Below, in pieces: positions 24,936 through 35,793 of a DNA stretch of 64,000 nt. Positions within the stretch are counted from its first letter, which is position 1, and every line of letters begins with the position of its first letter. This DNA comes from Pyrenophora tritici-repentis. Taxonomy: Eukaryota > Ascomycota > Dothideomycetes > Pleosporales > Pleosporaceae. The stretch covers positions 6,324,001-6,388,000 of the forward strand of contig NC_089390.1 in NCBI RefSeq assembly GCF_003171515.1, read 5' to 3'. Under the pieces are notes generated by a model that made no database searches, had not been told where the DNA came from, and saw nothing but the letters and a program-made list of their open reading frames with translations. Made by a program: the position numbers and the translations under genes.

Positions 24936-25264
24936 GTGTCACTGGGCATCTCAGTAGTTGTCCGGCGGTACTCGGATATACTGACTTGGGCTGGGGCAAA
25001 AGGTGTTGAGGCACTTCTGGGTATCTGATAGTCTGATGAATACTGCCCCGGAAATAGTTTGAAGGCATCCAGGGTCATGTTTGGTAGATAAAATTCCATC
25101 TCTTCGATATAGTCTGACGGATACGATGATGTGTGGTGTATTGACAGAAAGAAAATGTGCTCTATACATGATGCTTTGACTTGGCACCTATTGCTACCTT
25201 TACTCCGCTTCTCCTTGTATCGTAAAAGTATCATCTGTTCTCCTGAATCCGCCTCCAGCTTCCC
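24936..25264. other. Convergent intergenic region
   Basis: About 330 bp between the 3' ends of the BTB gene (plus) and the complex I subunit gene (minus). No element recognised. Confidence 0.5.
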
Positions 25265-25660
25265 CTACTCGTCGTCAAATCCTGTTGGTCTCGGCCTTGG
25301 TCCCTTGGGTACTATACAAAGTCAGTAAAAGCTCTTCCGCTATACCCCTCTAGCCATGCATCGCATACGTCCACCCTCCATCCCCCCTTTTTCTCGCATC
25401 TGAATCCAAATCGCGCTCCCAAATTCCTGCTCTCATCCATACCAATTGCGCCTACTATCCAACGTACCTGGGTATGTCATAGGAATCTTGGCAATCTGCT
25501 CCTCGCCCATATATCTCCGAATCGGCGGAACCGTAACCATCATGACCGGACCCGCGCAGCCGATGATGATGGAGTAGAAGTATGCCGGCTTGTGGATAGA
25601 GGCCCATTTGAGGTAGCGTACTGGCTGTTTGAAGAAGAGCGGGGAGGGAGGAACAGACAT
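25265..25660 (-). CDS. NADH:ubiquinone oxidoreductase 9.5 kDa subunit
   Basis: Two exons, 25660-25468 and 25311-25265, give 79 residues; the intron of 156 bp has GTACGT and TGTATAG ends with an upstream TACTGAC branch-like site. The product begins MSVPPSPLFFKQPVRYLKWAS, has one transmembrane helix (YSIIIGCAGPVMMVTV) followed by PPIRRYMG, and ends IPMTYPVPKGPRPRPTGFDDE. This is the fungal 9.5 kDa subunit of respiratory complex I (NUO9.5, related to mammalian NDUFA3), a small accessory subunit of the membrane arm in the mitochondrial inner membrane. Without the splice the frame ends in unrelated sequence, whereas the second exon gives the family's usual PKGPR...GFDD tail. It is divergently transcribed from OST48, with about 320 bp between the two ATGs. 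Confidence 0.9.
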
Positions 25661-25981
25661 GATGGCGGTGTTGCTGCGAGTTTGTGAGCGGGTGGGTGTC
25701 AGTAGCGGTGTCGAATTTGCGCGTACGTTTGTTATCCTCTTCGGCGGGATACTGGGTACGGTGTTGTTGGGGCTCAATGCCTCGGTCTAGCGTCGCAATC
25801 GCAAGTTCACGGCCGGAGGAGGGTATGGGGTGAGGTAGCTGGTCGGCAGCTTACCTACTCCACTCCAATCGGCGTGCAGCGATTTTCCGGGCCCGATGGT
25901 CTTGGCAAATGCATACGTATGGTGTCCTCCCCGTAAGAACACCCGATAGCTTAACCGGTCCAACTTTGAATCCTTGACAAG
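25661..25981. promoter_or_regulatory. Shared promoter region of nuo9.5 and OST48
   Basis: The two start codons face away from each other with only 321 bp between them, so both promoters must lie here. Two housekeeping genes sharing one nucleosome-depleted region is plausible. I can mark no individual binding site with confidence. Confidence 0.6.
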
Positions 25982-27614
25982 ATGAGGTGGTTACTTTCTA
26001 TTACTGTCGCCTTTGTTTGGTCGGTGGTGGTGCAGGCCAAGAGCTTCACGGGCAACCGGTTGCTGGTTGTGCTGGAGGAGCAGGCTGAGAGGGAGAAGTA
26101 TAGTGTGTTTCTCGAGGACTTGACGTGTAAGTTGATACATTTCTTTCGGATTCTGAGGGGAAGCATGTTTCGGTTGCAATTGGAGGCATTGGTTCAAGAA
26201 TGAGTTGCTGGGAGAGATGCGAAGTCATGAACTTGCAACTTGGTCTTACATACGAGATGACGCTTGATCGATCCAACCTTCGCATTGAACAACACTAACA
26301 ACTACCTGCAGCCCGGGGATTTACAACAACAATCGAATCGCCAAAAGAGAGCAAACTATCCCTTCTGAAGCACGGCGAGCGAGCATACGACCATGTCCTC
26401 CTCCTACCCGCAAAGTCCAAAGGCCTCGGCCCTGCCCTCACCGCGAACAACCTGCTCGAATTCATGAAGCACGAGGGAAACATCATGGTTGCCCTTTCCA
26501 GCGAACACGCCACTCCTACTGCCGTCACTGCAATGCTCCTCGAGCTCGACATCAGCATCCCATCCGACAAGGGCGCATTGGTAGTCGACCACTTCAACTA
26601 CGATTCGGCATCAGCAGAGGAAGAGCATAATGTGCTCTTGCTTCCATTCCCTAAGGCACTCAGACCCGACGTCAAGAACTACTTCGCTGGTGATGGATAC
26701 ATTGCGGTACCAAGCGCCGTCGGTCAGGCTCTCGGAAACGAGTCGCCCCTCGTTGCGCCCATTCTCCGCGCTCCCCGCACCGCATACAGCTACAACCCCA
26801 AGGACGAGGCTGATGGCGTAGAAGACCCATTTGCGGTCGGTGAGCAACTGAACCTCGTCTCCTCAATGCAGGCGAACAACGCAGCGCGCTTGACGGTTGT
26901 TGGTTCAGCTGAGATGTTGCAGAACAAGTGGTTCGCTGAGAAGGCCAAGTTGGGCGACAAGGCCATTACTACTGGCAACCGCGAATTTGCGCACAAGCTG
27001 TCTGCTTGGACCTTCAAGGAGGCGGGTGTGCTCAAGATTGGCAAATTCCTCCACTACCAAGACGACGGTGAGAGCAAGAAGCTGAACACTAGCACTGCTA
27101 TCCCGGAGAACAACCCCACCATCTATCGCATCAAGACAGATGTTGTAAGTTGACACCCATCAGCCCATGCAGCGTAACTACTGACAATATTTAGCACTTC
27201 CAAGTCGAAATCTCCGAATACGAAAACGACCGCCTCGTCCCCTTCGAGCCCGTCGAGAAGGACAACATCCAGCTCGAGTTCAGCATGCTCTCGCCGTTCC
27301 AACGCCTCAACCTCTCTCCTGTTGCGCAAACCGCAAACGCGACTATCTATGGCGTCGCGTTCAGGACACCCGACCAGCACGGAATCTTCAACTTCCGCGT
27401 CAACTACCGCCGCCCCTTTGTCACCAACATTGATGAGAAGAGACAGGTCACTGTCAGGCACTTTGCGCACGATGAATACCCAAGGAGTTTCGAGATTAGC
27501 GGTGCGTGGGTCTGGATCGGCGGTATTTGGGTCACAGTGCTGGGTTGGTTGGCGTTTGTAGCGCTCTGGTTGTACAGCGCGCCTAGTGTCAAGTCTGTCA
27601 AGAAGACACAGTAA
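25982..27614 (+). CDS. Oligosaccharyltransferase 48-kDa subunit (OST48/WBP1)
   Basis: Three exons (25982-26126, 26312-27144, 27195-27614) give 465 residues. The introns are 185 and 50 bp; the junctions read FLEDLT/SRGFTTT and IKTDV/HFQVEISE. The product is the OST48/Wbp1 subunit of the oligosaccharyltransferase complex, which transfers the lipid-linked glycan to Asn residues of proteins entering the ER. Visible features: a cleavable signal peptide (MRWLLSITVAFVWSVVVQA), the GNRLLVVLEEQAE opening, DHVLLLPAKSKGLGPALTANNLLEF, the HFNYDSASAEEEHN segment, SSMQANNAARLTVVGSAEML, a C-terminal membrane helix (VWIGGIWVTVLGWLAFVALW), and a cytosolic end KKTQ, a dilysine KKXX ER-retrieval signal. Length matches the family. 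Its start lies close to that of the divergent complex I subunit gene. Confidence 0.95.
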
Positions 27615-27851
27615 AGGAATGATGGTTAATTGTACGATTCGCAGGATGATAGCTTCGATGTTGGCCTGCAGCATGCAAGCCGGAATACCCCCATGGGCGA
27701 TGCGTGGTATGTATACTATGGAGTTAGGACATGGGAAGAACCCAAAAGCTTTTATCAAAATGATATCTTTGATAGTTTCGCCATAATAACTTCACTTTCC
27801 GGGCTTGCTCATCCGCATCAGTAACAAAGCAAAGCCATTCCCTTCGCCTCC

Positions 27852-29021
27852 TCACAACTTGCTTTGCGCATCTAGCACCTGCGGGTGTCCTACTTTCCCA
27901 GGCTTCAACTTACTCCAATCTACCTCATACCCTTCTTCAACATCAGGCCACGGCCCCAACGGCGTGATACTCAGCGGGTTGATCTCGCCATGACTCTTTG
28001 TGTACTATCACCACCGTTAGCAGGCTTTCCATCGACTCTCAACCCCATATACACTCACATTCTCCTTGATATGCTTAAAATCCGTCGATTCTTTGAAACC
28101 AGGCACACACCAATACAGCCCCTTTAGCCAGTTGTTCAGCACCGGGTAATCATGCCGTATGCTCCCCAGATTCGTCTTGAAATGCTGCGCATACACTGTA
28201 TCGAAGCGGACAATGGTCGGATAAGCCAGGAGGTCTAGTTCCGTAATTTCGCTGCCGAGGATATATGGGCCACCGTTCTCATGTATGAGCGCCTCGAGTT
28301 TGTTGAGTGCCGCGAAGAGCGGAACAACATGTTTCTCATACACTTCCTGATTCGGTGCGAAACCAGTCTTGTACACGCCGCTGCAGATGTGGTCTGTAAG
28401 CCAGGGATACACCTCATCGATCTTCTCTTTTAGACTCTGTGGATAGAAAGATAGACTGGTTGTTTCCTTACCACCCCCCTCTTCTTGTCTCTGCAAGGAA
28501 TCAAACGCCTGTGGTAGCCACCGCAACATCTCCGCACTCTCGTTGTTTACTATTCTACTGGCTTTCTTGTCCCAGAGGAGCGGTACGCTATATTTCCCCT
28601 TGTAGGCGGGGTCGTCGCGGAAGTAGATTTGGTGCATGAATTGGCTGTTGAATAGGTGGTCGGGTGTTGCGGCAGGGTAGGCGCCGTCGTCGAAGCGCCA
28701 GCCGGGCTCGCCTTTGGGATAGGGTCGGACGATGGATATGGGTAGGTAGGGGGATTGGTTTTTGAGAAGACGGACGAGGTTTACGCGGTGGGCGAAGGGA
28801 CAAAAGAGGCCTTTGTGGTAGGGAGAGTTAGTTTGGGTTACTAGAGGGGATGGATGGGTGAGAATGGTAGAGAGTTATGGTGCTGGGTAAGACAGAGGCG
28901 GATTGGAAAAAGTACCTATGTAGAGGTGGTATCTGTCTTTTTCTGGTGGAAACTCTCCGCCTTCTTGAATGATGCCGTGCCAGCCATCATCTGTTCCGTA
29001 CTTGTGAACTTCTTGCGGCAT
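27852..29021 (-). CDS. ECM4-like omega-class glutathione transferase
   Basis: Three exons (29021-28916, 28810-28059, 28004-27852) give 336 residues. Introns are 105 and 54 bp. The joins produce DRYHLYIG/LFCPFAHRVNLVRLL and FKHIKEN/YTKSHGEINPLSITPLGP, both family hallmarks. These enzymes (yeast Ecm4/Gto, bacterial YqjG) reduce glutathionyl-hydroquinones and other mixed thioethers, using the cysteine of the CPFAHR motif (about residue 38-43) in place of the Tyr or Ser of classical GSTs. The GST N-terminal thioredoxin-like half ends near VPLLWDKK...NNESAEMLRW; the C-terminal helical half contains ITELDLLAYPTIVRFD. The ATG at 29021 gives the usual MPQEVHKYG...GGEFP start. The frame stays open further 5' and includes an Arg/Ser-rich segment that could act as a mitochondrial leader if a more upstream start were used. 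Confidence 0.93.
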
Positions 29022-29350
29022 GTTGAACTTGTAGTGGGATGAAAGAGACCACCGAGAAAGAGAAAAGGCGCGCTGTACAAACCGAGACACAAGACGAGGG
29101 GTAGAGAAAGAGTGATTAAACCCAGTCTTGTAACGATTGGTATGTATTAACATTACACGGACATTCGGACTGTGGAGCTCAGCTGAGGGCCGAGGTGGGG
29201 TGTTGCTGCTGCGGAGCTTCTCTAGCTGCCATTGGTAAGTCTGTGCAATCACTGCGGAATCACATCTAAAGTCACTTGGTGCTTTGCTTGGATACTGGAA
29301 ACTCTGCCTATTTGACATTACTCATTACTTTCTTCATGGGATTATCGAGT
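29022..29350. other. Intergenic region
   Basis: About 330 bp between two minus-strand genes. It holds the promoter of the ECM4-like gene and the transcript end of the zinc transporter gene. The ECM4-like frame remains open through most of it (to 29318), which is discussed with that gene. Confidence 0.5.
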
Positions 29351-30568
29351 TCAAGCACAACACTTGAACTCTTCGCAAAGCTCCCCACATGGTACCCCGC
29401 ACTTCTCCGTACTCGTAGCTGAAGTAGTAGACGTGTTCTCTTCGACATCCCCCGAAGGTACCGGAAGCTCAGGCTGAAGTGTCACAGAATGGATACCATA
29501 GGCATGCAGGCATTCAGTGCAAATCTTAGCGTTCTTCATGAAGCTTGCAATGTCCGGGTCGTTGACCACAATGTGCGCAGACGCAACTGCCTTCTTCTGG
29601 TCCAGACGCCACACATGCAGATCGTGCACGCTCATAATACCTGGGATGGCTTCCAGATCGTGCTTGATATCGTCAATCTTGACACCTATTGGGGCGGACT
29701 GCAGCAAGATTTTGCCGCTGTTCTTCGTGAGCGGGATGGCAGAGAGCAGGATCATAATGGCAATCCACATGCTGACTGCCGGATCGGCGTAGAAGCGGTT
29801 TGGTGACTTGACGAACCAGATAATTACAGCGGAGATGATGACACCGATGTTGTTGATGGCGTCGCCAATGACATGAATAAGAACACCGAGAATCCCAAGA
29901 TCCATGCCATGTTTCCTGGGCTTTGTGCCTATATGCAGGTGGTTCGCATGTGTAGATGAGGATGATAGGGTCTCCTCATCGCCACTGTCGCTGGATCCGT
30001 GATCGTGATCATGCTCATGCAAAAACAAGGCACTGATGACATTGAGGGCCAGCCCGACGCATCCAACGATTAGCACTAATTTCGGATTCTGGACGTGTTC
30101 GATCGAGATGAAGCGTTCGATGGCCTGTAAAGCGATACTAACGCCCAAAGCGATTAGGAAGGAGCCGTTGAAGAAAGCACCGAGAAGCGAAGCGCGCTGC
30201 CATCCGAAAGAAAGATCTGCTGGTGAATTCTCGCGTTCCGTCAGTTGAACGGCTACCAAGGCGACGATAAAGCCAATTAGATCGTTGAGCTGAAACTAGC
30301 GTCAGTAAGGTGAACAAGGTGTACAGCATTGGTAGGAGATCCATGCTGTCCAACTACTGCCAGGGCAAATACACACATAGTGGAAGGCATCAGCGACAAG
30401 TGCCAAAGACTTTGTGTAGAAGCCAACGGAGATCTCAGCTGCGAAGAAGCAAAACGAAATGGCGATGACAGCTCGAAGACGCATCTTCCGGCTGACCTGA
30501 AAGCGACTATGGTTATGTTCGTGGGCATGATCATGGCCTTGGCCTGGCTCGTTGTGGATGTAGGCCAT
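29351..30568 (-). CDS. Cation diffusion facilitator, ZRC1/COT1-like zinc transporter
   Basis: Exons 30568-30377 and 30289-29351, split by an 87-bp intron (GTGTGT...TTTCAG), give 376 residues. It belongs to the CDF family, which exchanges Zn2+ (or Co2+) for protons, usually into the vacuole or secretory pathway. Six hydrophobic helices are visible. Helix 2 carries the metal site in SLALVADAFHY/LNDL (D-x2-x-H/D pattern) and helix 5 in HVIGDAINNIGV (H-x3-D). His-rich segments occur at the N-terminus (GHDHAHEHNH) and in the loop after helix 4 (HEHDHDHGSSDSGDEE). The C-terminal cytosolic domain has GIMSVHDLHVWRLD and ends in a Cys cluster (CGVPCGELCEEFKCCA), which could bind metal and is worth noting. 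The splice is certain because it completes the metal-site helix. Confidence 0.94.
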
Positions 30569-31283
30569 GATTTTGGGAGAATGAATTATTGCAGAATTGC
30601 AGAAAGAATGGGTTAGAGGTTTATTGCTGTAACTTAGAAAAGCGAATATGAAAGAAGAAAAGCTTTCGAAGTAAATGCTGACACCACGAATACAAGCTTG
30701 TTGTACAGTACCGAGTGATGAAGAAATATGTTGACAGAGAAACGCGCAAAGCGATGATCCTTGAATATGAGCAACAAACACTACCATCAAGATATACTGC
30801 GGCATTCCATAGGAATGGTTCATCTCGATGACAGACCAGATTGCCAGACTACCCTTGCCAGACTGGCTAGTGAGACGCTACCTGGTCCCGTCTGCCTCAA
30901 ACCTGCAACAGTACCTAGGTGGATAGTCATCGCGGATAGTCACTACCATCACATACACAGATTACCGGAAGTAACGTGATACAAGATTGAAGTGACACTG
31001 TCGGAGCAGGTGCGAGATGGCCTTCCAGTGATGGAGTTGGGGTGTAACAGTAGTCGCGCTTCGAAGATAATCTTCACATGATAGCGCGGAGGTCTAACCG
31101 ACTATGGACTAGTATCGGAGTAACGGTCACCTGACCGCCTTTACGGGCGGCCTGGACCAGACCCCCTCCGAAATAATCTTGCGGCGTTTACACAAGTTTC
31201 CTTTGCAATCTAATCGCTCTCGATTCCAGTACACGTATCCGATCACTAAAACTCTCAGCGACCGACTATCACCAACTTACAAG
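30569..31283. other. Divergent promoter region
   Basis: About 715 bp between the zinc transporter (minus) and the small zinc-finger gene (plus). It contains a 12-bp direct repeat-like stretch around 30840-30875 (TGCCAGACT twice) but no recognised site. Confidence 0.5.
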
Positions 31284-31665
31284 ATGGGTAACGGAGCCAA
31301 GTATGCCACGGCCTTGCTACACCGTCACAGAGGAGTATACACTAACTTAAAAAAACAGAGCACAACAGAAACGGGATCGTAAGGGAGACGCAGGTCCTAA
31401 GGAGGCAAAGAGTCAGCTGAAAGCCGTATGTCAATATTCTTATCTGGGCGATCTGGCAACTTCGCGTTCCAGGAGCCCTTCTCAGTCTTGGGCCAAATTA
31501 CTGATGTGAATCTAGAACGCGGCCGCACAAACGATCAAGTGCAAGACCTGCTTCCAGACCTTCCAGGGCACCACCAGCCGCAAGATGCTCACCGACCACG
31601 CCACCAACAAGCACAGCAAAGACTTTAGTGTCTGCTTCAACGCCGACGAAGGTGTTGTCAAATAA
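31284..31665 (+). CDS. Small C2H2 zinc-finger protein of the 4F5/SERF-like type
   Basis: Three short exons (31284-31300, 31359-31425, 31516-31665) give 77 residues. The product starts MGNGAKAQQKRDRKGDAG, then KEAKSQLKANAAAQTIKCKTCFQTF, with a C-x2-C-x15-H-x4-H zinc finger ending in NKHSKDFSVCF. This matches a small eukaryotic family with a 4F5-type basic N-terminus and a single C2H2 finger (plant At2g23090-like). Function is not well established; such proteins are small, abundant and probably bind RNA or nucleic acid. Introns are 58 and 90 bp with GTATGC...CAG and GTATGT...CTAG ends. Both joins are needed to make the family sequence, and no other combination works. Confidence 0.9.
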
Positions 31666-32994
31666 GCAATCGATCTTTTGCGCAGACGACGGAGAGACCA
31701 AATCTCTGAGCGAACAACAATTTCAACGGCGAAGTTTGGTTTTTTACACGAGCACGAGATACCATAATCGGAAGGCGCGAGGGGAGCGGGGAGTTCACGA
31801 TGGGGACGACTGTCTACGACGATGTGGATATGGTGTAATATTTAGGCGCATGGAGTAGCAATCGAAGAATCCAAGTCTACTTTGACTGCTTCCGTTTTAT
31901 TGGTGATCCATGTCGTACTCATTGGGTGTTTGTTTTCGCGTCACCGCATGGTCCTCCACGGCCTGACATGTATCACAGTCGAGTACCAACCCCACGGCCA
32001 AGACAACTTTTTCGTGCTCGCTGGTTACACTTTCAATTTAATTCCAAAGTATCCGGGTAACTACTGGTTGTGTCTATATCTTGGCGATCATGTAGGGCTG
32101 GCTCGAGTACTTGCACATGACGCAGACACGGCTATCCCACCATAAAATCGTATTCTGTACTTGGTCAACACCAACATCACAAATGGTAATTAGGTTCGTG
32201 TGACTACGGTGTAGAGTTCGGTGAGACCCCTGTGCTACCTGCGTTTCTCCGACCCGCCAAACTTCGGCAATTCCGTAATCCACCTGAACCCCGCTTCCCC
32301 CACTATGTCTATCCACCACGCAACAGGGTTTTCACACGGCGCCATTTCCTTTCGTATTGGTATTCCTGACTTTCCAGACTACTGCTAGCCTGCTCTCCGT
32401 GGATTATGTACCTTTATATACGTAATTACTTCGTGTTCTTTTATCAAAGCCCATTACAATCGTCTCCTTAGCTCAATTGGGAGAGCGCCAGACTGAAGTC
32501 TTCGGTCATTAAATCTGGAGGTATCGTGTTCGATCCACGAAGGGGACAACGTGCCTGAGCTTGCTCAGGATTCTTCGAACTATTCTTTTTGCTGTTTTGG
32601 AAGACATTCATAAGCTATTTTTGCTAGGCCATTATCGTCCATCTTTATTTAATGGTGCAGTCTCGATCGTTACACGACCGCTAGTTACTTTTTTTCAACG
32701 CAGAGGAAACACCATGAAAGGCGTTCACAGACTAGTCTACTGCATCTGTGCATGAATAAGAAATCTGTACATTGAAAGGTAGTGCAGCCTTGATGACTAC
32801 ATTGGGTATTGACTACTCTTGATTTCCAAGAACTTTTTGGTTGTGAGTACCTGCATGTCGTGACATAGCATATAAAGGCTCCAGCTATCTCCCGAACACA
32901 CTCCTCATGTCGCTGACAGGGATTTGTTCAGGCTTTATAGCGAAAGGCAAGAGCCAGAGGTTGCCGCAGCGCATAGCTTGAGCCTTCATCATGT
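31666..32994. other. Intergenic region containing a tRNA gene
   Basis: About 1.3 kb between the small zinc-finger gene and the 3' end of the RING-like gene. It contains tRNA-Phe at 32462. A plus-strand frame at 31882-32145 has no recognisable family. Nothing else is seen. Confidence 0.5.
32462..32548 (+). tRNA. tRNA-Phe (GAA) with a 14-nt intron
   Basis: The 7-bp acceptor stem pairs GTCTCCT (32462-32468) with AGGGGAC (32541-32547), one G-T pair, and the discriminator is A. The D arm TAGCTCAATTGGGAGAGC and the T arm CGTG-TTCGATC-CACG are standard. The anticodon stem CCAGA/TCTGG encloses the loop CTGAAGA, with anticodon GAA at 32495-32497. The stem is interrupted by an intron at 32499-32512, just after position 37, the canonical place for nuclear tRNA introns. 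Mature length before CCA addition is 73 nt. The internal A and B boxes serve as the polymerase III promoter. A short T-run is not obvious immediately downstream. Confidence 0.95.
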
Positions 32995-33845
32995 TCAAAT
33001 CGCCAATCGGTTGTTGCCTGTCCATCCCACCCATACTCCACCCACCTCCTTGGCGATGTCCTCAGCAGTCTTGCCGTTCGCATCCCTCAAGCTCCTGATA
33101 TCGACCTTGTCCTCTGTCAGTCCCCTCATGATACCCATAGCCTCAGCCTCTTGGAAGACCTGTGGAGGGAACTCAAGCAGAGGATAGTTGCTTGCTAGCA
33201 GCAGCAACAACCAAGCGACTTCCCTGCTCTGCGCATGTACCGCGGCATGTAGCCCGGACTGCATGTCGCCAATTGGGTCCTGGTATCTCAGCAGCCTATC
33301 GATACCGACTTCCTTCTCCGGGTGGTCGGTTGTGCCCATCTCCACATCTCCTTCTTCGTCTTCCTCCATATCGTCATCGAGCAGCATATCAATCACGGCT
33401 TTGTAGTCGCCTTCACGGCAGAACTCGAGGAATGCGCGCGCTTTTCGATCTTCGGGGTATGCTTTGAGGTACGATTCTTCGGTGAGGAGAGGTAGGATGT
33501 CGAGGTTCTCTTGGATTCCGCCCTCGTTGTTCAGCCTGCACAGAACCTTTTGTACGCCATCGCCCATGGTAGAAATTTCCTTGGAGCAATTGGGACACGA
33601 CGTTATCTCGTACGCTGAGAGGAGACAATCCCTGGTGTGTGCAATTAGCTACAGATTCAGTTGTTATAGCGAGTAGCATACCAGTGAAAGTGACAACCGC
33701 AGATGAGTTGAACATCGTCTGGGTAGGTTTCTGCTGCTGCTGCAGGGCCTTTGCCAGATGATGACGCTCCTCCCTCATACTCATCGTCTTCGTCCCGCTC
33801 TACTTCTACCTCAAGGGGCTTGTTGCAAACAACACAGCCGGACAT
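32995..33845 (-). CDS. RING-like zinc-binding protein with ankyrin-like region
   Basis: Two exons, 33845-33682 and 33631-32995, over a 50-bp GTATGC...CCAG intron, give 266 residues. The N-terminus has a C-x2-C pair (SGCVVCNKPLEVE), an acidic/low-complexity loop, then LICGCHFHWDCLL and TSCPNCSKEIS; the splice falls inside the HW/DC part and completes the pattern. This resembles a RING-type zinc-binding fold (two Cys pairs, a CxCHFH centre and a CPNC end) and suggests an E3-like or protein-binding role, which is inference. The C-terminal half has an ankyrin-like stretch: RAFLEFCREGDYKAVIDMLL, then QDPIGDMQSGLHAAVHAQSREVAWLLLLLASNYPLLEFP. It ends with NGKTAEDIAKEVGG, again ankyrin-like. I am sure of the gene and the domains, less so of the role. 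Confidence 0.82.
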
Positions 33846-34063
33846 GTTGGCGACTTTGGTATATAGATTGAGCGAGGAAATGTGCGCGCGAAAGTTTTGG
33901 CGGGGCTATGGCGGGGGTTTGGACTTTTTTGTCGCTAAATGGGAGGAGCGAACGTTGCACGCGTCACGCGTCGGACTTTACACGTACGTCATCATAAGAG
34001 TGGCAACAACTTCCTCAGTTCCAAATTGACTTGATTTGATTCGTTTGGGGTTTAAAAATATTG

Positions 34064-34909
34064 TTATCCCAGCTGCTGATAACCAGAAGTCCTCCATATT
34101 GGACCGGGCGAGCACACGAAGGACTCCACCCGTTTGTGTATCTTCCACCTTTCGTCTACCTGTCTCTTGACCACACCGGTTGCATCTTTCGACTCCTGTT
34201 GTACCCTTTTCCAACGCAAACTACTGTGGCTATCTTTCCCGGTGTGCTTATGGGCCATGACCACTTCTTCATGTGTTGTTGGAACGATTCCACCACAGAT
34301 GTTCCGAGTTCCTTCCGAATCAGACTCCAATGTGTTTCTTTCCATACCCCGATCAATTTCTACGCCTTTCGCGTCTTTCTTCCTGGTCGACCTCTTCTCT
34401 GTTTGCGCAAAGTAACCTGCGTATAATTGACTCCAATCCACCAGTAGAACCCCATCTTCAACATTCCAATACCGAATTCCCTTCATAGATACCCCAAATG
34501 GCCATCCGTTCCCAACGGTGATTGTGGCATTGCAGTGTGAACGTCCAGTTAAGAGGAGGCGTGCCCGACCGTATTTGGAGTTAAGGCGGCAGTGGTTGCG
34601 GGATCGTTCATCGCGCCAGGTACTTGAGACGGGAGCTTCTTGATCGATCGAGAACACGGCGATAGATGGGTCCTCAGCAAGGAATCGATTGAACTGAAGT
34701 GTGAATCTGTGATCTCGGTAGCCCAGGTCAGATCTGATTACTGTATGAGGCAGGTATCGCATGGGATGTTGGTGGGAATTTATCGCGCTGGATTGCGAAG
34801 CATCAGCCTCGTCTGATATGGTTGGCTGATCCTCATGGTAGAAGCGACTAGGGGGCTTTTCGTCGGACCTTGGGAGACAAAAAAGCCTCAATAATGACTT
34901 TCCCAGCAT
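34064..34909 (-). CDS. Unrecognised protein, intact frame
   Basis: An uninterrupted frame of 281 residues from the ATG at 34909 (five codons further 5' are open only through TTG). No domain or family is recognised. The N-terminal ~20 residues are mildly hydrophobic and basic (MLGKSLLRLFCLPRSDEK), possibly a weak mitochondrial leader. The middle has a plausible globular stretch (VGNGWPFGVSMKGIRYWN, VDWSQLYAGYF), the C-terminal third is basic and hydrophilic. Length without stops supports a real gene, but composition is less regular than in neighbouring genes. It could be a lineage-specific protein, an exon of a longer gene or, less likely, a chance frame. Confidence 0.5.
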   Translation of the reverse strand: MLGKSLLRLFCLPRSDEKPPSRFYHEDQPTISDEADASQSSAINSHQHPMRYLPHTVIRSDLGYRDHRFTLQFNRFLAEDPSIAVFSIDQEAPVSSTWRDERSRNHCRLNSKYGRARLLLTGRSHCNATITVGNGWPFGVSMKGIRYWNVEDGVLLVDWSQLYAGYFAQTEKRSTRKKDAKGVEIDRGMERNTLESDSEGTRNICGGIVPTTHEEVVMAHKHTGKDSHSSLRWKRVQQESKDATGVVKRQVDERWKIHKRVESFVCSPGPIWRTSGYQQLG

Positions 34910-35793
34910 ATTCGTGCTAATCAAACGCGAGAGTGAATGAAAGAAAAGATATATTTCAGATACGCGGGGTAGTTGTCAACAATAATAGAGCCCAGGTAAG
35001 TCAACAGATGCAAGGCTCTGCATGTTTCTCGGTTCTACTACAGGTCCCACATCCACCAACATTACAATGCTTCGTTGATTTGGCCGCCACCCGATACGTG
35101 CGTCCTCTCCCCCTCACACCAACACGACAGTACGTGGCAGTATCGCCTTGATCGGTGCAACTTCCGGGCTCTAAGGCAGGGACTGGCCTGGCCGTGCGCG
35201 GACATCCGTATAAAGCATTAAGCTTGTTGCTTTTGGAGCTTCTAGGTCCCATCAAAACTAGCGCTGCCCCAACTTCTCCAAAAGAAGCAAATACTGTGGT
35301 CCGGGAGACCCACCGAGTGTTTTCCATTCGCGGCTTCCGGGAAAAAGTATGTCTGACTACCTGTGGACTGATGCTGAACTACTAAGTACAAGGTTATCGG
35401 TTGTAGGTTTCTCATAGACCACACGCGGAAAAGAAGGACGGAAGGAAATGCCGCTGCAATGCCGTTCGAAACCTCAGTGTGGTCGCCTAGTCACCACTTA
35501 TGGCGTCATAGGCGTCCTGTAAATGCCATCTCGAATGTGTCGTCAACCAAGAATTTCCCTAAAAGCTGATTGAAACAGCGCAAAACGTAACATTGAGAGA
35601 CATGCGTAAAAACATTGAAATCATAACTATCAGACCACCTTACAAGCAAGTTATATACAGGCAATTATCCATTATCAGTGGCCTAGCAAGCGGTTGCTAT
35701 CTGTGACAGTACGAGACAGATCGCACTTCCTGGATATCTGGACCTTCGGCAGCAATCTGTGTCGCGATACCTGCGCGACCGATATCAGCGCTC
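34910..35793. other. Intergenic region
   Basis: About 0.9 kb between two unrecognised minus-strand genes. Small frames only. Nothing recognised. Confidence 0.5.

Noticed and set aside
29022..29318. N-terminal extension of the ECM4-like enzyme
   Set aside because: The frame is open, but family members normally start at the ATG at 29021; there is no second support for the extension, though a mitochondrial form cannot be excluded.
31882..32145. Plus-strand 87-codon frame as a gene
   Set aside because: A few protein-like stretches but no family, no splice partner and no conserved start; overlaps minus-strand frames of similar quality.
32499..32512. Interrupted anticodon arm as a sign of a tRNA pseudogene
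   Set aside because: The interruption is a normal 14-nt nuclear tRNA intron after position 37; all stems pair.
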